DNA from: CAIRDP01 sp037138335
Lineage (GTDB): Bacteria > Bacteroidota > Bacteroidia > Bacteroidales > FEN-979
NCBI GenBank assembly: GCA_037138335.1
Contig: JBAXIO010000001.1
Location: 248,001 to 312,000, forward strand
Direction: 5' to 3'
Length of the DNA stretch: 64,000 bases
Shown here: piece after piece, positions 52,217 to 60,546 of the stretch
How the letters are laid out: each line of letters opens with the position of its first letter
Numbering within the stretch: the stretch's first letter is position 1
Translations under genes and position numbers: made by a program
The notes under the pieces: model-generated
Databases searched by the model: none
The model's input: only the letters and a program-made list of their open reading frames with translations
Told to the model about the DNA's origin: nothing

Positions 52217-52545
52217 CCCAGTATTTCAATAGCCCGGTTCATCGCCAGGATCAGGTTTCTAAGGTTCACTCCCCGCGGGCATACGAGCTGGCATTTCCCG
52301 CAGAACATGCATTTTTTCAATTCGGCTTTGATCGATTCGGGATCCCCCCTGCGGATTACCGTATGGAGCTTACGGATGTTAAAATCTGTAAACCCGCCGG
52401 CGGAGCAGGTTGCAGTGCAGCTCCCGCATCCTATGCACAGATCCATGGAAGGTTCCAGGGATTTCACCAGCTTCAGGTAACGGAAGTCCCCGCGGTCGAA
52501 ATCAAGCTGCCTGTCCCTGGTAAGGGTATACCCGAAATCAATCAT
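52213..52545 (-). CDS. HdrC-like 4Fe-4S ferredoxin subunit
   Basis: 110 residues with two 4Fe-4S motifs, CIGCGSCTATCS near 37 and CMFCGKCQLVCPRG near 81. It is the size and layout of HdrC, which links flavin and CCG subunits in heterodisulfide-reductase-like complexes. It overlaps both neighbours (8 and 4 bp). Confidence 0.85.
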   Translation of the reverse strand: MIDFGYTLTRDRQLDFDRGDFRYLKLVKSLEPSMDLCIGCGSCTATCSAGGFTDFNIRKLHTVIRRGDPESIKAELKKCMFCGKCQLVCPRGVNLRNLILAMNRAIEILG

Positions 52546-53569
52546 GTGTCACTGCAATTGAACTTATATAGCAGGTAACCTGGGCGGCAGCAGCCCTGGC
52601 GTCGGCAACAGCTTCGCTCACCGAGATCGGTCCTTTGAGCGCCCCGGCCAGAAAAACACCTTCTATCCCGCTTAAGTTATTCTGCGAATGCTGGTCGGCC
52701 GAATTGATAAACCCGTCGTCCCCTTCCTGAAGGCCCAGCATTTTTGAAATTCCCCGGGTCCCTCCCGATGGAACAAAACCGCTAAGTAGAACCAGGAGGT
52801 CAATGGTCATTTTAAGAGGCTTGCCGGTCAGGGTGTCTTCTGTTTTCAAAATTATGGAACCGTCGGGGTTCTCGGAACATTCCGAGAGGCGTCCGCGGAT
52901 AAAGCTGACCCCCCATTTCTGCTGGGCCTCATAATAAAGCTCTTCAAAATGGCGGTCGAACATCCGCAGGTCCATATAAAAATTGAAAACTTCAGATGCA
53001 GGGAACATTTCCTTAAGCTCGATGGCCTGTTTAACGCCTGTCACACAGCATACCTTTGAGCAATAAAGGTTCCCGACCTTTTCGTCCCTGGAACCGACGC
53101 AATGGATGAATCCTATTCGGCCGGGAGTTTTACCTTCGGATGTTAATACTTTCCTGCCCGATTTAAACTGTTCTTCAAGGTCGGCAGATGTGATCACGTT
53201 GTTATAGATGCCGTACCCGTATTCCTCTTTCTTCCTCGCTTCGAACAGCTCAAAGCCGGTTGCAACCAGCAGGGCTGAAGCAGTGTACTGAGAAAGGGGG
53301 CTGGTGACTGTGAACCCATTCTGGTGCCGGCTGATGCCTGTAATGGTAACCCCGGTCACAATCTTAGCATTGTTCAATCCTTTCATGGCAAAATCAAGGA
53401 CATCGGAAGCTTTTTTACGGTCGGGAAATAGCCGGTCCCAGCGGGCCAGGTGGCCCCCAGTTTCATTTTCTTTCTCCAGCAATGTGACATCCAAGCCTTG
53501 TTGGGCAAGCATGCCGGCTGCTGTCAGACCTGAGATGCCGCCACCGATAACGATCACAGTGTTGTCCAT
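52538..53569 (-). CDS. HdrA/QmoA-like FAD-containing subunit
   Basis: 343 residues. An N-terminal FAD motif (VIVIGGGISGLTAAGMLAQQ) is followed by the HdrA iron-sulfur site YCSKVCCVTGVKQAIEL near 170 and a second dinucleotide-type end region with GIEGVFLAGALKGPISVSEA. It is shorter than methanogen HdrA and closer in size to QmoA-type proteins. HdrA-type subunits can bifurcate electrons, but the extra ferredoxin domains needed for that are absent here. Confidence 0.87.
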   Translation of the reverse strand: MDNTVIVIGGGISGLTAAGMLAQQGLDVTLLEKENETGGHLARWDRLFPDRKKASDVLDFAMKGLNNAKIVTGVTITGISRHQNGFTVTSPLSQYTASALLVATGFELFEARKKEEYGYGIYNNVITSADLEEQFKSGRKVLTSEGKTPGRIGFIHCVGSRDEKVGNLYCSKVCCVTGVKQAIELKEMFPASEVFNFYMDLRMFDRHFEELYYEAQQKWGVSFIRGRLSECSENPDGSIILKTEDTLTGKPLKMTIDLLVLLSGFVPSGGTRGISKMLGLQEGDDGFINSADQHSQNNLSGIEGVFLAGALKGPISVSEAVADARAAAAQVTCYISSIAVTHD

Positions 53570-53570
53570 G

Positions 53571-54638
53571 TTAATAAAATTTCAGGAAGGAAGGTGATTT
53601 GGGTTTCCCAATGAAATTGCCGTCTATATCGAGAAATTTCTTTTCGGGATCATAAGGGATTCCCATTTTATCAAGCAGGGGTTCAACAGGCACCTGGTGA
53701 ACCTGAAGGCCAAGGTCCCATGGGTCATAACCCAGGATAAGCCCTGCGAGCTCTTCGTATGTCATGACAGGAATTCCCTGGCCATTTTCCCCATAGGTCG
53801 TTCCTTCCATTTCAGAGATTGCATACTGCCAGCGGTCAAGGAACATCGGGCAGCCCGGGCAATTGGTAAGGATGAGTTCCGGTTTATAGGGCTTCATTGA
53901 ATCGAATTTCTTTTTTGATGCGGAAATGGAATATCCCCTGTTTGCTTTCACCAGATATTGCCTGAAACCGAAACCACAGCAATGCCGGCGTTCGGGATAA
54001 TCAATGACTTCTCCGCCCCAGTCTTCAATCATCCCGACAAGCACATAGGGGTATTCGGCTCCACCCACCCCTTTGTTTGGGAACATCCTCGAATAATGGC
54101 AGCCTATATGTTCAACTACGCGTATAGGTTTGCCGGTATCCTGGTTGACAAGGCGGTACCTGCCTGCATCGGCTATTTCCTTTCTGAGCTTAAAGGTGAC
54201 ATCGCTCGCATGCGCCAGGTTTTTCGGTTTAAGAAATTCCCGGCCTGTGGCGTTTCTCAGGTGGATCCTGGTTTGTTCTTCAACCTCGGGGAAATGCTCC
54301 CAGGTTTCCAGCACTTCGCTGTAAAGCCCGAAACTTGTGATGCATGAAGTGACGAAATTCTCATAACCGGCTTCGGTCATGAGTGCAAACTGCCGGGCCA
54401 CCATAGTCATGGCCGTTTCAAACGGGACAATGTCTGAATGGTAACCTATGCCGGAGCAGGTTGTATGGGAAGGGTTTTCAACAACATTTCTTCCCAGCTG
54501 CTTCATGTAACGGAAAAAAGTTTTTTCGGCGCCCGGGAAGAAATTCTGCCTCACACAGCTCCTGACGTAAAAGTAATTATCGTCGGCAATTTCTTTCTGG
54601 TATTCATCCCAGATCTGGCGTTTTCCCCCGGGCTTCAT
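53571..54638 (-). CDS. HdrB-like CCG-domain subunit
   Basis: 355 residues with two CCG-type regions: CSGIGYHSD and later HIGCHYSRMF, RRHCCGFGFRQYL, and LTNCPGCPMFLDRWQ. HdrB uses such cysteines to hold non-cubane 4Fe-4S clusters that reduce disulfides. The first domain has fewer cysteines than classic HdrB, so its substrate may differ. It overlaps the upstream HdrC-like gene by 4 bp and is 1 bp from the HdrA-like gene. Confidence 0.85.
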   Translation of the reverse strand: MKPGGKRQIWDEYQKEIADDNYFYVRSCVRQNFFPGAEKTFFRYMKQLGRNVVENPSHTTCSGIGYHSDIVPFETAMTMVARQFALMTEAGYENFVTSCITSFGLYSEVLETWEHFPEVEEQTRIHLRNATGREFLKPKNLAHASDVTFKLRKEIADAGRYRLVNQDTGKPIRVVEHIGCHYSRMFPNKGVGGAEYPYVLVGMIEDWGGEVIDYPERRHCCGFGFRQYLVKANRGYSISASKKKFDSMKPYKPELILTNCPGCPMFLDRWQYAISEMEGTTYGENGQGIPVMTYEELAGLILGYDPWDLGLQVHQVPVEPLLDKMGIPYDPEKKFLDIDGNFIGKPKSPSFLKFY

Positions 54639-55348
54639 GATCCTGTAGTATGATCCTTGTTTACTGCTGTATATATGTGTTTGATGTAATCGTTTTTAAG
54701 GCCGTCGTCAAGCTGGATACCCATTTCCTCCGCTTTTTGCTTTGAGTATTCTTCAATTTTTTCGAACCTCGCCGTGCCCCCGGTTTCGTCAAAGATCTTT
54801 TTGATTTCATCCAGGTCTTCCTGCGGTATAGCCCTCAGAACACCCGGGCCCGCTTTCTGATAATTGGCTCCCAGCCTTTCCATGACTTTTTCAATGTTTT
54901 GAAATTCCCATTCCCATATGGGGCCCTGTTCGGGGTGGTTTTCAGGTGTGATCTGGGAAGGATACAGGCAATAGCCGTATTTCAGTATCCAATGGCCGAC
55001 AGTCCTTTTGATTGCAAGTTGCTGACGGCCTTTTTCCGACTCTGTAAAATATCCCGATTCCTGCGACAGGGACCTCAGGGCTGTAATAAGCAAGCCGGGA
55101 GCGTTATTCCTGGGGCATCTTGTCACGCACGACATACATTCCCCGCAATACCATATGGTGTCGCTTTTCAATAACTCCAGGATTTTCTCATCATCCTTGG
55201 TCTGCAGGATGTCGACCAGTTTACGGGGCTGGTAATTGTAAAACTCAGCGGCCGGACAAATGGCAGTGCAGGTTCCGCAATTAAGACAGGCTTTCAGGCC
55301 TTCCACAAACCGGACATCCTGCCTGAGTTTTTCATAAAGTGCGCCCAT
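54635..55348 (-). CDS. HdrC-like 4Fe-4S protein, first gene of Hdr-like operon
   Basis: 237 residues from ATG at 55348. The frame stays open to 55495, but that part overlaps the DUF4159 gene and a promoter element. Two cluster motifs are present, CLNCGTCTAICPAAEF near 22 and CGECMSCVTRCPRN near 69. The C-terminal half is charged and helical. It is a second, larger HdrC-type subunit, which suggests a complex with two ferredoxin-like arms. Confidence 0.83.
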   Translation of the reverse strand: MGALYEKLRQDVRFVEGLKACLNCGTCTAICPAAEFYNYQPRKLVDILQTKDDEKILELLKSDTIWYCGECMSCVTRCPRNNAPGLLITALRSLSQESGYFTESEKGRQQLAIKRTVGHWILKYGYCLYPSQITPENHPEQGPIWEWEFQNIEKVMERLGANYQKAGPGVLRAIPQEDLDEIKKIFDETGGTARFEKIEEYSKQKAEEMGIQLDDGLKNDYIKHIYTAVNKDHTTGS

Positions 55349-55355
55349 AGTTAAA

Positions 55356-55363
55356 CAAAGGTA
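55356..55363 (-). promoter_or_regulatory. -7 element (TACCTTTG) of the Hdr-like operon
   Basis: A full TAnnTTTG match on the minus strand, 7 bp before the ATG at 55348. The transcript would have almost no leader. No -33 match was found. Confidence 0.4.
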
Positions 55364-55373
55364 AGAAAAAGGT

Positions 55374-56054
55374 TCATTTAAGAGTGAAAGCGTATTTGAG
55401 GAGATTACTCCCCATCTGAAGGGCTTTAAGCCTTGTAGGCTCACTGTCGTGGTGCACGTCAGGGTCTTCCCATCCGTCGCCCAGGTCACATTCATAGGAA
55501 TAAAACACGACCAGCCTTCCTTCCCATATCAGTCCAAAACCCTGGGGGGGCTTGCCGTCATGCTCATGAATTTTGGGCAATCCGTTTGGAAAGTCATATT
55601 TCTGATGGTAAACGGGGTGGGAGAAGGGCAACTCGATTAGCTCAAGTTCGGGGAATATCAATTTTAACTGGGGCCTGATGTATTTATCCATTCCGTAATT
55701 GTCGTCGATATGCAAAAAACCCCCGGCCATCAGGTACTTCCTAAGGTTCCGGGCTTCCTGCTCCGAGAATACCACGTTCCCATGCCCTGTCATGTGAATA
55801 AAAGGGTAGTTCATCATTTCAGGGTTCCCTGCCTCAACTGTTGCAATCTCTTCGCTTATTCCCGTTCCGAGGTTCTTATTCGCGAATTTAACAAGGTTGG
55901 GGAGAGATGTCGGATTGGCATACCAGTCGCCCCCCCCGTTGTATTTTAACAGACCTATCTGGTACGAAGCGGGTGAAAACGAAGCAGAAGGCAGGGCAAG
56001 CATGCTTAGAAGCAGGATTTTAAACCAGGTATTTTTCATCATTAATTTCGGCAT
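55374..56054 (-). CDS. Exported DUF4159 protein
   Basis: 226 residues. A signal peptide (about 1-27, ending ASFSPA) precedes a DUF4159 domain with QIGLLKYNGGGDWYANPTSL, FIHMTGHGNVVFSEQEARNL, and GGFLHIDDNYGMDKYIRPQL. The fold is amidotransferase-like, but the enzymatic role is unknown. It starts 10 bp after the rsmE stop, so it is likely co-transcribed with it. Confidence 0.85.
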   Translation of the reverse strand: MPKLMMKNTWFKILLLSMLALPSASFSPASYQIGLLKYNGGGDWYANPTSLPNLVKFANKNLGTGISEEIATVEAGNPEMMNYPFIHMTGHGNVVFSEQEARNLRKYLMAGGFLHIDDNYGMDKYIRPQLKLIFPELELIELPFSHPVYHQKYDFPNGLPKIHEHDGKPPQGFGLIWEGRLVVFYSYECDLGDGWEDPDVHHDSEPTRLKALQMGSNLLKYAFTLK

Positions 56055-56064
56055 TGGATATTGC

Positions 56065-56769
56065 TTACATCCTGTTAATAAGATTTACAACTGCGGTCAC
56101 ATAAACACCTGCAGTTTCAGTCCTCAGCCTGCTTTCGCCGAGGCTGACAGGCACAAACCCTGCTTTAATGGCGGTCTCAATTTCAATTTCCGAGAAATCG
56201 CCTTCGGGTCCGATAAGGACGACCACGTCACTGCCTTTAACATATGCCTTCTGTATTTCCTGTTCATTCTCGCTGAGGCAACTGGCAATGAGCCTGTTGC
56301 CCTGAAACGGCCTGTACACAAAGTCATTAAATGCAACAGCTTCATTCAGGCGGGGAAGCCGTGTTTTAAGCGATTGCTTTACCGCTGAAATAAGGATCTT
56401 GTTCAACCTGTCGTGGTTGACCCTGTTGCGTTCTGAATGGGTGCAGAAAACGGGTGTTATCTCGGTTATGCCTATTTCGGTTGATTTCTCGAGAAACCAT
56501 TCAAGGCGGTCAGAGTTTTTGGTGGGTGCAATCGCTATATGCAGGCTGAAACCTCCCGGGGAAGGGTGCGTTGTCGTTTTTAAAATTGCAGCGGTTACTT
56601 TTCCCGAAGCAGTGTCGGATACGCATGCCTCATAAAGATTCCCTTTCCCGTCGGTAATATGTATATTGTCGTTTTTTCCCAGCCTCAGCACTTTGATACA
56701 ATGCCTTGACTCATCCTCATCAAGCCTGATGAAATTGCCATCGATGGTGTTGCTGAAAAACAGGACCAT
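56065..56769 (-). CDS. rsmE: 16S rRNA (uracil-1498-N3)-methyltransferase
   Basis: 234 residues. The N-terminal PUA-like domain (DEDESRHCIKVLRLGKNDNI) and the C-terminal SPOUT domain with VVLIGPEGDFSEIEIETAIK and SLGESRLRTETAGVY are intact. It methylates U1498 of 16S rRNA with S-adenosylmethionine. Confidence 0.95.
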   Translation of the reverse strand: MVLFFSNTIDGNFIRLDEDESRHCIKVLRLGKNDNIHITDGKGNLYEACVSDTASGKVTAAILKTTTHPSPGGFSLHIAIAPTKNSDRLEWFLEKSTEIGITEITPVFCTHSERNRVNHDRLNKILISAVKQSLKTRLPRLNEAVAFNDFVYRPFQGNRLIASCLSENEQEIQKAYVKGSDVVVLIGPEGDFSEIEIETAIKAGFVPVSLGESRLRTETAGVYVTAVVNLINRM

Positions 56770-56793
56770 GTTCGGTAGGGTGTGCTTAGTTAA

Positions 56794-59700
56794 CTAATTA
56801 ATGACCAGTTTCCCAACCCGGGTATTGTTATTACCCGTGAGGCGAATAAAATAGATCCCTTTAGCGAGGCCGCCCAGGTCGATTATCTCTTTCATCGACT
56901 GCCTGCTTTCTGGGATTTGTTTTGAGAATACTTCGATCCCGTCAGCAGAAACCACGCTGAGAGCCTGGGCATCCCTGCATTGTTTGCACTCCAGGGTGAA
57001 CATCCCGTGGGAAGGGTTGGGATAAATGGAAACACCTTCGAGCTCAAGAACATTTCCTCCAATACCAACCTCGCCCTGCACGGTAATATCTGAAAGGTAA
57101 AGGTTATTGCCGTTCTTGTTAAAGGCCTCGAACATCAGCCTGACACCCTGTTTCCCGACATAATTCTGGAGGTTGATATAATAACAATTGACCCCGTAAG
57201 ACCCGCTGCACCATTCACCGGAATCCTCTGGCGTAAAAGATGTAGTGGCGGGCATCGCGGTTACAAATTGCGAAGGGGTGCCGTTTGGACCCAGAGAGAG
57301 CAGCCTTTGCCAGGTTTGTCCGCAATCCTCCGATATCTTTACGATCAGGGAATCCTTTATGGAGAGCCTCTGGGCGTATGCATGACGGAACGAAAGTTCG
57401 ATCGGCAGGGTGGCAGGCATCATAATCGGGGGGCTGATCAGCTGATCCCTCCTGTTTATGGCCTGGTAATGATAAAAATTCATCCAGGCCGCCCTGGAAC
57501 CTGTTGTGATCCCAGGAACGGTAATGGTATCCCAGGTGAAATCATTTTCAGGATTTACGACTGTCCAGTTGTGCTGCGCAAATCCCCCGCTGAAATTTTC
57601 ACTGAAAGGGATGCTGTATCCCCCGTTGAAAATGTATGATGTTTTGTTTGCAGAACTTTGGCCATTATTGTTAGCTGCAGAAAGTTTAACATCATACGGC
57701 CCTTGGTTGTTAAAGACCAGCTGTGGGTTTTGGTCATGGCTGTTGGTGCCGTTGACATAAGTGACCGCATCGGGTGTGAATTGCCAGGTCCAGTTATTCG
57801 GACAGTTCCTGGTAAGATCAGTAAAAATGACTGTATCCCCCAGGCAAACAGCCTGTTTGTCGGATTTGAAGTCAACAGAAGGCATTAGGGTCCCGCTTAC
57901 CGATATAAAGTCGGTTTTAGTGATGCTGTCGCGGGAGAATTCATTCCAGCATTTCAATTTCACACTGTAAGTGCCGGGTGTGGAATAAGCGATATTGGCA
58001 GGGTTTTTCTGGTTTGAAACGGCAGGCGAGCCTCCCTGGAAAGTCCAGGACCAGGAAGTGGGGACGCCACCAGAGAGATCTGAGAAATTAATTAAGCAGC
58101 CTGTCGGGATTGTTGTCTGGCTTGCCTGGAAGTCAACGGTCACCGGTGAATGATACATGTCGGAACCCCATAATCCCCTTCCGAATGAGCATGCATTGAT
58201 GGCGTCCTTTGAGACCGAATCCCTGTCATAATATATCTCAAGCTCGGTGATCAGTCCATTAGCAGGAAGGCCTTTACTGAAAGAGATCCAGCCGTTTGTA
58301 AATGCATCCCTATAATACACCCCTGCATCGGTACCCACATATAAACCTTCATTTGCATTTTTGTAATAGGCAATGGAACTTAGATGCACAGCAGGCAGGT
58401 TCCCTGAGATATTGGTCCAGCTTGTCCCTTTGTTCGCAGATTTATAAACCCTCGTCCCTGAGGTCATATAGATGATATTCGGATCTGCAGGGTGGGCTGC
58501 AAGGGAAGTTGCAGTGAGGGATATGGGGAGAAAACCTGTGATGTTGGTCCAAACAGGATTTGACGACAAACAGTTATCCGACCGGAACAGTCTATTGTCG
58601 GATCGGGCTGCGTACAAAATGTTACTGTCGGCGGCTGATTGCTCCAGCACAGCCATGTCAATGCCGTTGCTCCCTGCAAGATTGTTGGATATTTTTACAA
58701 AATTTATATTGGATGCAAGCACGTTTTCGGCCCTCCATACATTCTTGTAACCCACAAACATGCGTTTGTGATTCGATTTACTGAGGATAAACGGTGTGAC
58801 CCAGGCACCGCTTTCGGTAATCCCGTTCACCCCGTTGCCTGCAATATGTATTTCGTTGCTGTTGTTGAATTTACTGTAAACATCCCCGTAATATACTGTG
58901 TGGTAGGTATATGCTGCATCCGTGTAATCTATTGCACATTCCATCCCGTCGCCTCCGCCGGTAGCAAGCCATCCGCCGGAGTTGTAGGTGTACGTGCCGT
59001 TATCCTGGAAGCCATTGATGACTTTATCCTTTACTGTCTGGGCTACCCCCAGTTTATAGATCTGGCCTATAGTCATGGTTTCAGTGTAATATTGCCAGGA
59101 TGTGCCTCCGTTTGCAGTCCCGAAAAGGCCCCCGTCATTGCATGCGTAGAGATGGCCGTTTACGGTTGAATAGGCCAGGAGGTGGCAGTCGGCGTGGACC
59201 GCCGGAACGCCACAGCCTCCGTACCAGTGTGAATTGATAGTCCAGTTGGCACCGCCATCTAAAGATCTCCATACATTAACACCTCCAACAAACACCATTT
59301 CGGCATTTGCCGGGTTTACTGCAAGGGAGAGGTCGTACCAGCCCTGGCCCCCCGTATCGGATCCGGTGCATGACCAGTCGAGGATATTCGGGTCTGTTGA
59401 ACGTGTTGTAAAATTCAGGCCGGCATCGACCGAACGGTATAATCCCTGAAACCCGCTCGAGACGTTGGAATTCAGGATGTACACATAATTTGGATTAGCT
59501 GCCGATACGCCGATCACACTTCTCTGGCCGCTCACAATGCCTGAAGTTATCTCGGTAAAGCTGACACCATTATCAGCAGAACGGTAAAAGTTGGTTCCGG
59601 CGACCGCGTATACAATATTCGGGTCAGCGGGCTTGAATTTAATATCGTTGAAATCCCCGGTTCTCGAAATTGTCCAGCTGGCTCCTCCGTTTACTGACCT

Positions 59701-60456
59701 GAAAACACCGCTGCTTGTTGCAGCAAGGATAATCAGTGGGGCCGAAGGGTGCTGGATCATATTTCCAACAGTACAATTGCCCATCCCGGTATTTGACGGC
59801 ACCCAGACAAGTCCCCCGTCGATGCTTTTATAAACTCCCAGCCCGGGAGCGTCTGCGTGATCGCGGTCCCCGGAACCAATCAGGATTGTTGCCGGGTTCG
59901 AATAATCAACTATTATTGCTGAAACACCAAGGGTCGGGATCGTGTCGGTAGTTGTATGCCAGTTCAGCCCCCCGTTAACAGTATACCAGAACCCACCCGA
60001 CGGAGCCCCCACATAAAGTTTGTCAGGATCGGTGGGATGGAATGCAATGGTGTTTAATCGCCCAAGCCCGAGGTACCCTGCAGGCCCGGGAGCAGGAATG
60101 GTTGAAGGGCCAAGTGATACCCAGTTCCCGGTTTGTGAATGCTTTGCTGAGTTGAAGGCATTGTATGCATTATATGTGGCATCCGGTGCCGGTTTTGACC
60201 CATCCTGGTTAACACGGCTCTGCATCATGTATTCCCAGCGTTTGAACGACTTCCATCCGCAACCTTTGGTTATCTTCCTGTCCTTCCAGTAAATATTAAA
60301 AGCTCTTTGCGTCTTGAAGAAATTTGCATTCGGGTCCCTCATCATTTCAATCCAGTAGGGATAGCTTGCGGTATCATGCTGAAGGCTTTGGGATACCACA
60401 AACGACGGTTTGCCTAAGGCAAGGCCCAGGAGGAAAAGAAGAAAGATTTTTTTCAT
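56794..60456 (-). CDS. Large T9SS-secreted BNR/VPS10-like and PKD protein
   Basis: 1220 residues. A signal peptide (1-22) is followed by sialidase/BNR-like beta-propeller repeats (about 100-780), with recurring sequences such as VYKSIDGGLVWVPS, VFRSVNGGASWTIS and VYKSANKGTSWTNISG. Two PKD domains follow (about 800-885 and 890-970), then a jelly-roll-like region (about 985-1135). The C-terminal 75 residues are a type A sorting domain (VSIYPNPSHGMFTL to GKLVIN), the export tag of the type IX secretion system. BNR repeats need not mean sialidase activity. It is probably a surface or secreted hydrolase or adhesin. Confidence 0.9.
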   Translation of the reverse strand: MKKIFLLFLLGLALGKPSFVVSQSLQHDTASYPYWIEMMRDPNANFFKTQRAFNIYWKDRKITKGCGWKSFKRWEYMMQSRVNQDGSKPAPDATYNAYNAFNSAKHSQTGNWVSLGPSTIPAPGPAGYLGLGRLNTIAFHPTDPDKLYVGAPSGGFWYTVNGGLNWHTTTDTIPTLGVSAIIVDYSNPATILIGSGDRDHADAPGLGVYKSIDGGLVWVPSNTGMGNCTVGNMIQHPSAPLIILAATSSGVFRSVNGGASWTISRTGDFNDIKFKPADPNIVYAVAGTNFYRSADNGVSFTEITSGIVSGQRSVIGVSAANPNYVYILNSNVSSGFQGLYRSVDAGLNFTTRSTDPNILDWSCTGSDTGGQGWYDLSLAVNPANAEMVFVGGVNVWRSLDGGANWTINSHWYGGCGVPAVHADCHLLAYSTVNGHLYACNDGGLFGTANGGTSWQYYTETMTIGQIYKLGVAQTVKDKVINGFQDNGTYTYNSGGWLATGGGDGMECAIDYTDAAYTYHTVYYGDVYSKFNNSNEIHIAGNGVNGITESGAWVTPFILSKSNHKRMFVGYKNVWRAENVLASNINFVKISNNLAGSNGIDMAVLEQSAADSNILYAARSDNRLFRSDNCLSSNPVWTNITGFLPISLTATSLAAHPADPNIIYMTSGTRVYKSANKGTSWTNISGNLPAVHLSSIAYYKNANEGLYVGTDAGVYYRDAFTNGWISFSKGLPANGLITELEIYYDRDSVSKDAINACSFGRGLWGSDMYHSPVTVDFQASQTTIPTGCLINFSDLSGGVPTSWSWTFQGGSPAVSNQKNPANIAYSTPGTYSVKLKCWNEFSRDSITKTDFISVSGTLMPSVDFKSDKQAVCLGDTVIFTDLTRNCPNNWTWQFTPDAVTYVNGTNSHDQNPQLVFNNQGPYDVKLSAANNNGQSSANKTSYIFNGGYSIPFSENFSGGFAQHNWTVVNPENDFTWDTITVPGITTGSRAAWMNFYHYQAINRRDQLISPPIMMPATLPIELSFRHAYAQRLSIKDSLIVKISEDCGQTWQRLLSLGPNGTPSQFVTAMPATTSFTPEDSGEWCSGSYGVNCYYINLQNYVGKQGVRLMFEAFNKNGNNLYLSDITVQGEVGIGGNVLELEGVSIYPNPSHGMFTLECKQCRDAQALSVVSADGIEVFSKQIPESRQSMKEIIDLGGLAKGIYFIRLTGNNNTRVGKLVIN

Positions 60457-60480
60457 TGGGAATTTAGGTTGTTAACCTAG

Positions 60481-60488
60481 CAAAAGTA
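60481..60488 (-). promoter_or_regulatory. -7 element (TACTTTTG) of the T9SS-protein gene
   Basis: A full TAnnTTTG match on the minus strand, 24 bp before the ATG at 60456. No -33 at 19-21 bp. Confidence 0.4.
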
Positions 60489-60500
60489 CAAAAAAAGCAG

Positions 60501-60519
60501 TTTGGCTTCGAACGCCAAA
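60501..60519. promoter_or_regulatory. Inverted repeat between divergent genes
   Basis: TTTGGC-TTCGAAC-GCCAAA lies between the T9SS-protein gene and the CcoI-type ATPase gene. It could be an operator for either gene. It is not an FNR-type TTGAT-N4-ATCAA site. Confidence 0.3.
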
Positions 60520-60534
60520 GTTCATCACTTTGCT

Positions 60535-60542
60535 TATTTTTG
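60535..60542 (+). promoter_or_regulatory. -7 element (TATTTTTG) of the CcoI-type ATPase gene
   Basis: A TAnnTTTG match plus C ends 4 bp before the ATG at 60547, so the message would be leaderless or nearly so. It also argues against the TTG at 60502 as start. Confidence 0.45.
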
Positions 60543-60546
60543 CGCA

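Noticed and set aside
55349..55495. Longer N terminus for the HdrC-like protein
   Set aside because: The extra 49 residues overlap the DUF4159 coding end and show no family similarity; M50 is the natural start.
60502..60546. TTG-initiated extension of the CcoI-type ATPase
   Set aside because: It contains the promoter element, and the family start is at the ATG at 60547.
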